A stretch of DNA of 5,470 nt, from the NCBI GenBank assembly GCA_910578305.1, contig CAJTQH010000095.1:1-5470 (forward strand). The letters run 5' to 3'. This DNA comes from an uncultured Muribaculaceae bacterium. GTDB lineage: Bacteria > Bacteroidota > Bacteroidia > Bacteroidales > Muribaculaceae. Made by a program: the position numbers and the translations under genes. This document shows, in pieces, positions 1-4,961 of this stretch. Below the pieces are notes generated by a model, which was not told where the DNA came from, did no database searches, and saw only the letters and a list, made by a program, of their open reading frames with translations. Within the stretch, counting starts at the first letter, position 1. Every line of letters begins with the position of its first letter.

Positions 1-1
1 C

Positions 2-442
2 ACCGTTTTTGTAATAGTGGCCGATCACTGCGCGTCAAGCGCCGGAGAAACAGAGCTGCCGCTCGAAAACTACCACATACCGGCACTCATATATCAGCCA
101 TCGAAACTACAGCCCGAAATCATAGGTCACACAGTATCGCAAATCGACCTCATGCCCACCGTACTTGCCATTCTCGGCATAGGATACGACTCCACATTCT
201 ACGGCCGCAATGCCCTGTCTGCCGATTTCACGCCACGGGCATTTCTGGCCACATATCAGGATCTCGGTTATCTCGAAGGCGATATCCTCACCGTATTGTC
301 GCCTGTGAAGCGAGTGCGCCAGTATCGAATCGATCCCACGGCCGAAAACCCTCTTGCCACCGTGCGTCTAAGCGAGCCCGACTCTGTCACAGCCGCACAT
401 GCCACAGCCATATATCAGACATCAGCCCTTTGGAACGATTGA
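2..442 (+). CDS. LTA-synthase-family sulfatase, C-terminal part (5' end outside window)
   Basis: This is the last 146 residues of an alkaline-phosphatase-superfamily enzyme of the LtaS/phosphoglycerol-transferase type. The open frame runs in from the left edge, so the GTG at 17 is an internal valine and not a start. The visible part begins TVFVIVADHCA. In this family the ADH aspartate and histidine are metal ligands of the active site. Next come a Y-H-I-P-A-L-I-Y strand and S-Q-I-D-L-M-P-T, the usual C-terminal sulfatase signature, and then a G-Y-L-E-G-D segment typical of Bacteroidetes members. Family members usually carry several N-terminal membrane helices and an extracytoplasmic catalytic domain; those would lie upstream of this window. 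Bacteroidetes are not known to make classical lipoteichoic acid, so the substrate is open, and transfer or hydrolysis of a phosphoglycerol or phosphoethanolamine group is plausible. The family call is firm; the substrate is unknown. Confidence 0.88.
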   Translation, partial: TVFVIVADHCASSAGETELPLENYHIPALIYQPSKLQPEIIGHTVSQIDLMPTVLAILGIGYDSTFYGRNALSADFTPRAFLATYQDLGYLEGDILTVLSPVKRVRQYRIDPTAENPLATVRLSEPDSVTAAHATAIYQTSALWND

Positions 443-455
443 TCGCAGCACACGG

Positions 456-487
456 TTTGTAAATACACGGAAAAATCGTAACTTTGC
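456..487 (+). promoter_or_regulatory. Bacteroidetes-type promoter for the ABC-F gene
   Basis: TTTG at 456-459 is followed after 19 bases by TAACTTTGC at 479-487. This matches the Bacteroidetes sigma-ABfr consensus (TTTG, 19-21 bases, TAnnTTTG). Transcription would begin near 493-496, leaving a short leader before the ATG at 522. The promoter sits in the 79-base gap after the sulfatase stop, so the ABC-F gene (and probably the Dabb gene) need not depend on the sulfatase's transcript. Confidence 0.75.
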
Positions 488-521
488 ACCTCAAAATTCC
501 AACACAACGTAATTCCAGGAT

Positions 522-2141
522 ATGATTTCGGTAAATAATTTAGGCATCCAGTTTGGCAAGAGAGTACTTTTTCAGGATGTCAACATGAAGTTCACACCGG
601 GCAACTGCTACGGTATAATCGGAGCCAACGGCGCCGGAAAGTCCACTCTCATGCGAATACTGAGCAATCAGCTTTCACCAACCCATGGCTCCGTGACCCA
701 AGGCCCCGGAGAACGCATGAGCGTGCTTGAGCAGGACCACTTCAAATTCGACGACTGTACAGTCATGAACACTGTGTTACAGGGTCACACAGTGCTTTGG
801 GACATAATGCAGGAAAAAGACGCCATATATGCCAAGGAGGATTTTACCGACGCCGACGGCATACGCGCCTCTGAGCTTGAAGAGAAATTTGCCGAACTCG
901 AAGGCTGGAATGCCGAAAGCGATGCCGCCTCTCTGCTCAGCGGCCTCGGCATTAAGGAAGACAAGCACTACATGCTGATGAAAGACCTCAGCGGTAACGA
1001 GAAAGTTCGCGTGCTGCTTGCCAAAGCTCTCTTCGGCAACCCCGACAACCTGCTGCTCGACGAACCGACAAACGACCTCGACCTTGAGACTGTGTCCTGG
1101 CTTGAAAACTATCTCTCCAACTTTGAAAACACGGTGCTTGTAGTGAGTCACGACCGTCACTTCCTCGATGCCGTGTCGACCCACACTCTCGACATCGACT
1201 ACAATAAAGTGTCGCTTTTTGCCGGCAACTACAGCTTCTGGTACGAATCGAGCCAGCTTGCGCTCCGCCAGCAGCAACAGCAGAACAAAAAAGCCGAGGA
1301 AAAGCGCAAGGAGCTGCTTGAATTCATACAGCGATTCAGTGCCAACGTAGCCAAATCCAAGCAGACCACATCGCGCAAAAAGATGCTCGAAAAGCTCAAC
1401 GTGGAAGAGATCCAGCCCTCGTCGCGCCGCTATCCGGGCATAATATTCACCCCTTCGCGCGAACCCGGCAACAAGATTCTCGAAGTGCATGGGCTGACAG
1501 CCAGCGTGGACGGCGACATACTGTTCAAAGACGTCAATTTCCAGATCGAAAAAGGCGACAAAGTTGCGTTCCTGAGCCGCGACCCGCGTGCCATGACAGC
1601 ACTGTTCGAGATCATCACCGGCAACCGCAAGGCCGACGAAGGCACCTACGACTGGGGCCAGACCATTACCACAGCCTACCTGCCGCTCGACAACTCGGCA
1701 TTCTTCAACACCGACCTCAATCTGGTCGACTGGTTATGCCAGTTCAGCGATGATTCAAGCGAGATCTACCTCAAGGGATTCCTTGGCAAGATGCTCTTTT
1801 CGGGCGAAGAAGTGCTTAAAAAAGCGTCGGTGCTCTCAGGTGGCGAAAAGATGCGTTGCATGATAGCGCGCATGATGCTCCGCGACGCCAACACTATGGT
1901 GCTTGACTCCCCCACCAACCATCTTGACCTCGAATCCATACAAGCGTTCAACAACACACTGCAGAACTTCAAGGGCAACATACTGCTGTCATCTCACGAC
2001 CACGAGTTCATCCAGACCGTGTGCAACCGCATCATTGAGCTCACGCCCAACGGCATAATCGACAAAATGATGGACTACGACGACTACATCTCCGACGAGC
2101 GCGTACTGGCAGCCCGCGAACGCATGTATGCCGCAGACTGA
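522..2141 (+). CDS. ABC-F family ATPase (YbiT-like), asymmetric nucleotide sites
   Basis: This is a soluble 539-residue protein with two ATP-binding cassettes and no membrane segments, the layout of ABC-F factors that act on ribosomes. NBD1 has an intact Walker A (G34-T42, GANGAGKST), signature L156-E160 (LSGNE), Walker B with catalytic Glu (D180, E181) and H-loop H210. Residues about 238-300 form a charged, Gln/Lys-rich linker with R-F-S-A-N-x-x-K-S-K-Q, which resembles the tRNA-interaction linker of YbiT. In NBD2 the Walker A position reads SRDPRAMT, with M358 where the lysine should be. The signature is perfect (LSGGE, 438-442), but the Walker B reads VLDSP, with S463 replacing the catalytic glutamate; H492 is kept. 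One composite ATP site should therefore be active and the other degenerate. The ATG at 522 follows a good promoter; no Shine-Dalgarno sequence is obvious. The exact role (translation, stress or antibiotic protection) cannot be read from the sequence. Confidence 0.93.
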   Translation: MISVNNLGIQFGKRVLFQDVNMKFTPGNCYGIIGANGAGKSTLMRILSNQLSPTHGSVTQGPGERMSVLEQDHFKFDDCTVMNTVLQGHTVLWDIMQEKDAIYAKEDFTDADGIRASELEEKFAELEGWNAESDAASLLSGLGIKEDKHYMLMKDLSGNEKVRVLLAKALFGNPDNLLLDEPTNDLDLETVSWLENYLSNFENTVLVVSHDRHFLDAVSTHTLDIDYNKVSLFAGNYSFWYESSQLALRQQQQQNKKAEEKRKELLEFIQRFSANVAKSKQTTSRKKMLEKLNVEEIQPSSRRYPGIIFTPSREPGNKILEVHGLTASVDGDILFKDVNFQIEKGDKVAFLSRDPRAMTALFEIITGNRKADEGTYDWGQTITTAYLPLDNSAFFNTDLNLVDWLCQFSDDSSEIYLKGFLGKMLFSGEEVLKKASVLSGGEKMRCMIARMMLRDANTMVLDSPTNHLDLESIQAFNNTLQNFKGNILLSSHDHEFIQTVCNRIIELTPNGIIDKMMDYDDYISDERVLAARERMYAAD

Positions 2142-2187
2142 TTCATATATCATTCCATAATCACAACATCATCCTACAAATAATTAT

Positions 2188-2481
2188 ATGGTACGACACG
2201 TAGTAACTTTCCAGTTTTCAGGCACACCGGCCCAGCGCAAGAGTGTGGCCGAAAGTTTCCGCAACGCCCTTCTTGAACTTCCGCAGAAGATCGAGCAGCT
2301 CCGCAGCATCGAAGTAGGCATCAATGAAAATCCGGCTGAGACGTGGGATCTGGTGCTTATAGCCGAAGCCGACACACTGGAAGATGTGGCAATCTATTCG
2401 GCACACCCCGCCCATCAGGAAGCCGTGGCCATCATCGCCGGGCACAAAGCTGCCCGCGCCTGTGTCGACTACACATTGTAG
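2188..2481 (+). CDS. Dabb family (stress-responsive A/B-barrel domain) protein
   Basis: A 97-residue protein that is one complete Dabb domain, the small dimeric ferredoxin-like alpha/beta barrel. It starts with the family's M-V-R-H-V-V strand (H4). W53-D54-L55-V56-L57 forms the central strand, followed by the characteristic H73-P74-A75-H76-Q77 after a helix, and it ends on A-C-V-D-Y-T. Length and domain boundaries fit a stand-alone member. Relatives include stress-induced plant proteins and small cyclases, but most bacterial members have no known reaction, so none is assigned. It lies 46 bases after the ABC-F stop on the same strand with no clear promoter between, so cotranscription is likely. 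Its 3' end overlaps the converging gene by 13 bases. Confidence 0.88.
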   Translation: MVRHVVTFQFSGTPAQRKSVAESFRNALLELPQKIEQLRSIEVGINENPAETWDLVLIAEADTLEDVAIYSAHPAHQEAVAIIAGHKAARACVDYTL

Positions 2482-2936
2482 ACCGGTATCTCCGGGATAA
2501 ACCGGTACGACCGCGTTTCATAGCTGATTTCACAGCAAAAGTGCACGAGCCCGTTACTTACCACAAGGTAACGGGCTTTCAGCACCATATTATATCGTAC
2601 TATCTGATCAAATGTTTCCTGCGTCACCCGCACATCGGGAGCCTTATACTCCACTATCATCCACGGCCGCATCGACGAGTCATAGATCACCGTATCGCAG
2701 CGGCGGGCCGTGTCGTTGAGCTTTATCGACACCTCATTGGCCACACGCCCCGACACATAGCCGCACTCAGTCACGAGCATCGACACAAAGTGCTGCCTCA
2801 CCCACTCCTCAGGCGTCAGCGCCACCCAGCGCCGGCGCCACCGGTCGTAGACCTCGGCACCCGCATCGCCCCTTGGCCTAATCCTCAGGTCAGCCGCAGG
2901 CACATTCAAGCGCGGATATTTGTCAGTGTCTATCAT
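2469..2936 (-). CDS. Orphan HsdR N-terminal-domain protein (HSDR_N_2, PD-(D/E)XK fold)
   Basis: A 155-residue protein made almost entirely of the nuclease-type domain found at the N terminus of type I restriction subunits. Visible family features are T41-P-E-E-W-V-R-Q-H, an acidic residue at E68, the catalytic-looking D81 in C-D-T-V-I-Y-D, then E96-Y-K98 in I-V-E-Y-K-A-P. After that come Q106-E-T-F-D-Q-I-V-R-Y-N and the Y-L-V-V-S-N-G strand. D81 and E96-x-K98 give an apparently intact PD-(D/E)XK core. No helicase/translocase part, HsdM or HsdS is nearby, so this is not a restriction-modification locus. Stand-alone proteins of this size are common in Bacteroidetes and their role is unknown; DNA repair or processing is only a guess. 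The ATG at 2936 sits 28 bases from a good minus-strand promoter. It converges on and overlaps the Dabb gene by 13 bases. Confidence 0.85.
   Translation of the reverse strand: MIDTDKYPRLNVPAADLRIRPRGDAGAEVYDRWRRRWVALTPEEWVRQHFVSMLVTECGYVSGRVANEVSIKLNDTARRCDTVIYDSSMRPWMIVEYKAPDVRVTQETFDQIVRYNMVLKARYLVVSNGLVHFCCEISYETRSYRFIPEIPVYNV
2548..2577. other. Perfect 10-bp inverted repeat inside the 3' part of the HsdR_N gene
   Basis: AGCCCGTTAC (2548-2557) and GTAACGGGCT (2568-2577) are exact reverse complements around a 10-base loop. The structure lies 67 bases past the Dabb stop, where a plus-strand terminator would be useful. It is followed only by TTTCAG, so the U-tract is weak. The DNA also encodes the conserved A-R-Y-L-V-V-S-N-G-L strand on the other strand, so the symmetry may be partly chance. 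Confidence 0.35.
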
Positions 2937-2963
2937 CTCGGCTCATTATTTGCAGTTTCACTC

Positions 2964-2995
2964 CAAAATTACAAACTTCCGGCAATAGCGACAAA
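2964..2995 (-). promoter_or_regulatory. Bacteroidetes-type promoter for the HsdR_N gene
   Basis: Read on the minus strand, TTTG (2995-2992) is followed after 20 bases by TAATTTTG (2971-2964), matching TAnnTTTG. Transcription should start near 2957, about 20 bases before the ATG at 2936. It points away from the repeat array, so that array lies upstream of this gene. Confidence 0.65.
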
Positions 2996-3039
2996 CAACC
3001 CGCCGCTATTTTTTCATGCGCCTGCGCCAAAATAATGGT

Positions 3040-3518
3040 CTTAGGTGGGACGGCATCCTTGCCGTCGTGTTTGTTGACAGGGGCATTGGTTGCAAGGAAC
3101 GCGAGGGCTGGATGCCCTCCCTCCTGTGTTGGCGCGTGCTTAGGTGCGACGGCATCCTTGCCGTCGTGTTTGTTGACAAGAGTATTGGTTGGCGGAGCCG
3201 CGAGGGCTGGAAGCCCTCCCTCCTATTGGCGGTGCTTAGGTGCGACGGCATCCTGCCGTCGTGTTAGTTGACAGGGGTATTGGTGCAGGAAACGCGAGGG
3301 CTGGAAGCCCTCCATCCTGTGTTGGCGCGTGCTTAGGTGCGACGGCATCCCTGCCGTCGTGTTTGTCGACAAGGGCGTTGGTTAGCGAAGCCGCGAGGGC
3401 TGGAAGCCCTCCCTCCTGTGTTGGCGCGTGCTTTGGTGCGACGGCATCCCTGCCGTCGTGTTTGTTGACAAGGGCATTGGTTGGCGGAGCCGCGAGGGCT
3501 GGAAGCCCTCCCTCCTGT
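3040..3518. repeat. Five tandem ~97-bp units, each with two conserved hairpins
   Basis: Units begin with CTTAGGTG (CTTTGGTG in the last) at 3040, 3139, 3235, 3332 and 3431, giving lengths 99, 96, 97 and 99, plus a truncated last unit of about 88. Each unit holds hairpin H1, with arms CGACGGCA and TGCCGTCG around a 3-4 base loop (TCC, TCCT or TCCC). It also holds hairpin H2, with arms GAGGGCT and AGCCCTC around GGA. Stem arms are almost invariant; the loop of H1 and the linkers vary. The exceptions are in unit 1, where the outermost H1 pair is lost (GGACGGCA) and H2 carries a T-T mismatch (GGATGCC). Unit lengths are not all multiples of three, so no reading frame is kept across units; open frames here are incidental. 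The array fills the intergenic region upstream of the HsdR_N gene and ahead of the RNA element. It resembles a REP/BIME-style extragenic palindromic repeat; I do not recognise a named family. Confidence 0.9.
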
Positions 3519-3545
3519 TGATAGATACGGACTTAAAATTAAAAC

Positions 3546-3582
3546 TTTGATTGCAATATTTAATATTTCTTTGTATTTTTGC
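3546..3582 (+). promoter_or_regulatory. Candidate promoter for the structured RNA
   Basis: TATTTTTGC at 3574-3582 fits the TAnnTTTG -7 element. Upstream, TTTG at 3546-3549 is 24 bases away, which is rather far. The TTG core at 3551-3553 lies exactly 20 bases away and may be the real -33 element. The surrounding 3535-3580 stretch is strongly AT-rich, unlike the GC-rich repeat array before it. Transcription would start near 3588. A second, weaker -7-like match, TTACTTTGC at 3660-3668, lacks a recognisable -33 element but would start RNA near 3675, just before the closing helix. Confidence 0.5.
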
Positions 3583-3587
3583 CGATG

Positions 3588-3910
3588 CCGACCGTCTAAC
3601 ATCAGAAGCCCACGGTCGTGGGCCATGGGGGCGGGAAGCATTTACATAATAGAAAAGCGTTACTTTGCGCTTCGTCTTTTGACAACTTGAAATCTCGCAA
3701 ATTTCTCTGGTCAAGTCAAAGGCGCAGCAATGGTGAACGCCGCATGGATATGAATTTACCCATCGTCGGGCTTTGCGCGCGAGCGCATGGCTCGGTTGTG
3801 AGCATTCATATTTGCGTGGGCTTCTCCGTTGCCGTCCTACTTGACCGGGCAATGCGAGAGCCTCAAGTTGTGGGATGGCAACGAGTCAGACTCCCACGCT
3901 TTTCTTTTTT
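3588..3910 (+). ncRNA. Putative long structured RNA (leader or sRNA), family not recognised
   Basis: Complementary segments nest neatly. P1 pairs ACAACTTGA (3682-3690) with TCAAGTTGT (3863-3871). P2 pairs GGTCAAGT (3709-3716) with ACTTGACC (3839-3846), extendable by three G-U/G-C pairs. P3 pairs GCAATGG (3727-3733) with CCGTTGC (3826-3832). P4 contains GAA/TTC, GCC/GGC, GCA/TGC and the 8-bp ATATGAAT (3748-3755) with ATTCATAT (3804-3811). The apex holds three small hairpins: CCC/GGG (3759-3770), TGCGC/GCGCA closed by a GCGA GNRA tetraloop (3774-3787), and GCTC/GAGC (3790-3803). A side hairpin GAAAT/ATTTC lies at 3689-3705, sharing two bases with P1. Upstream, GCCCAC/GTGGGC (3608-3623) and AAGCG/CGCTT (3655-3672) form leader hairpins. 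The RNA ends at a strong terminator. The exact 5' end is uncertain (near 3588 or 3675). It matches neither tmRNA nor RNase P signatures; the long rod with an apical multi-hairpin loop could be a regulatory sRNA or a cis leader. Confidence 0.62.
3870..3910 (+). terminator. Intrinsic terminator ending the structured RNA
   Basis: GTGGGA (3870-3875) pairs with TCCCAC (3892-3897) around a 16-base loop. A T-tract follows, with ten Ts in eleven bases (3900-3910, broken by one C). The stem shares two bases with helix P1 of the RNA, so full P1 closure and the full terminator stem compete slightly. It lies 38 bases before the ATG of the DUF2971-like gene. Confidence 0.72.
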
Positions 3911-3948
3911 ACTATATAGCCAATGAGGGGAGGCCAGCGGCATTGTTA

Positions 3949-4935
3949 ATGTCTATGGACGATACTACGAAAAAGAATAATCAGCCACTATGCCACTACA
4001 CGAAGAGCAACGTGCTGAAACCCATCTTGCAAGACGGTTATATTTCAATGAGAGCCTCATGCGTATGCAATTTCTGGAACGAAGAGGTTAATGAATATGA
4101 CGACAATCAGGAATTTATATTGCCATTACAGTTATTGAATCTTGAAAAACTGGAAATACGTGAAAGAGACAAGCTGTATAAAAATCTCCGTGACAGATAT
4201 CATACAAAGGAATACATTAATTCTACACTCACTCCATATATTGTCTGTTTTTCCAAATCTCTAAATGATCAAGAATTGTATCGCAGGTTCTGTAGTACAG
4301 ACAATAAAAACCAGTCTGTAACTCCGGATTATGCAAATGATCGGCTTTCGAAAATAGAAGAAGCGCCAGTGATGCTTAAGTTTGAATTTGATGAATCTTC
4401 GGTGTTGGACGCAAAAAAATACAACACAAATAATGATACATCCAAGGGTAATGAGGAGCGTGGGATACAAATTGAACGTGTGGAGCGAATTGAAATTGAG
4501 TATGCCGATAGTTCAAACGGCATTACTGGACTCTCCAATGCATATCACAACGCACTTAAAAAGATAACCGACTTAAATATTTGCGAAAACAAAGCAGGAG
4601 ATAATGCATTAGATGCGTGCTTATTTGTAAAACGTGACTCTTACAAAGTTGAAAACGAAGTAAGGTACGTTTTTAGGATATTAGAACCCTACGAATTTAG
4701 AATTACCGATGATAAGAAACCTGAGTTTTTATTTTATAATACTGACTCATGTAATTCCAATGCCACAAAACACATTCTTATAAAAATTAAGCCCGAGTGT
4801 CTGAAAGAAATCAGATTCGGACCAGGCGTTGATAAAAAGACGGCAAAAAATATAATTGATCAATTAGAACATCTTCAGTCATATTCTTGTGTGAAAGTTC
4901 TTCTTTTCGACGGCACTCCTGTTATCACAATTTGA
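3949..4935 (+). CDS. DUF2971-like protein, accessory gene
   Basis: A 328-residue soluble protein with no signal peptide or membrane segment. I see the DUF2971 pattern: an N-terminal C-H-Y-T-K-S-N-V-L-K-P-I-L-Q-D-G, a P-Y-I-V-C-F-S-K-S-L-N-D strand, V-K-R-D-S-Y-K-V-E-N-E-V-R-Y-V-F, and a late I-R-F-G-P-G-V followed by a helix and the final strand. The early H-Y-T with a later E-x-E-x-R resembles the layout of H-Y-E ADP-ribosyltransferase folds, but no activity is shown by this. I chose ATG 3949 (ATG 3955 is the alternative). The frame is open back to a TTG at 3829, but that would read through the RNA element and its terminator. GGGGAGG at 3927-3933 is too far away for a normal ribosome site. 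The gene is visibly AT-richer than its neighbours, suggesting transfer. It has no clear promoter of its own and probably relies on read-through from the RNA's promoter. Confidence 0.78.
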   Translation: MSMDDTTKKNNQPLCHYTKSNVLKPILQDGYISMRASCVCNFWNEEVNEYDDNQEFILPLQLLNLEKLEIRERDKLYKNLRDRYHTKEYINSTLTPYIVCFSKSLNDQELYRRFCSTDNKNQSVTPDYANDRLSKIEEAPVMLKFEFDESSVLDAKKYNTNNDTSKGNEERGIQIERVERIEIEYADSSNGITGLSNAYHNALKKITDLNICENKAGDNALDACLFVKRDSYKVENEVRYVFRILEPYEFRITDDKKPEFLFYNTDSCNSNATKHILIKIKPECLKEIRFGPGVDKKTAKNIIDQLEHLQSYSCVKVLLFDGTPVITI

Positions 4936-4961
4936 CAATAAATTAACAAATCATACAGACT

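Noticed and set aside
777..1490. 237-residue open frame on the minus strand inside the ABC-F gene
   Set aside because: It lies wholly antisense to a well-supported gene, shows no recognisable domain, and its composition (repeated LLALFLGFF-type runs) fits a codon-bias shadow.
2469..2936. Part of a type I restriction-modification locus
   Set aside because: Only the N-terminal-type domain is present as a complete small gene; no motor domain, methylase or specificity subunit is in the window.
2343..3035. 230-residue plus-strand open frame across the Dabb 3' end and the HsdR_N gene
   Set aside because: It is antisense to HsdR_N, whose domain motifs and promoter are clear. The translation is His/Arg/Pro-rich with no domain.
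3040..3518. CRISPR array
   Set aside because: The period is about 97 bases with the whole unit conserved. There are no short identical repeats separated by unique spacers and no cas genes.
3006..3641. Several 78-102 residue open frames (RAGSPPS- and REGFQPSR-type peptides) over the repeat array
   Set aside because: They are translations of the tandem repeats in different frames. Units of 96, 97 and 99 bases do not keep any one frame, and hairpins explain the conservation.
3588..3910. tmRNA, RNase P RNA or tRNA
   Set aside because: There is no GAGGAAAGTCC-type RNase P core, no CCA-ended tRNA-like domain or tag frame, and no cloverleaf.
3382..3926. Open frames on both strands through the 3600-3900 region (156 and 102 residues)
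   Set aside because: No domain or initiation signal. The nested base-pairing and terminator explain the region better as RNA.
3829..3948. 40-residue N-terminal extension of the DUF2971-like protein starting at TTG 3829
   Set aside because: It would translate the 3' half of the structured RNA and read through the terminator T-tract. The DUF2971-like similarity starts only after ATG 3949.
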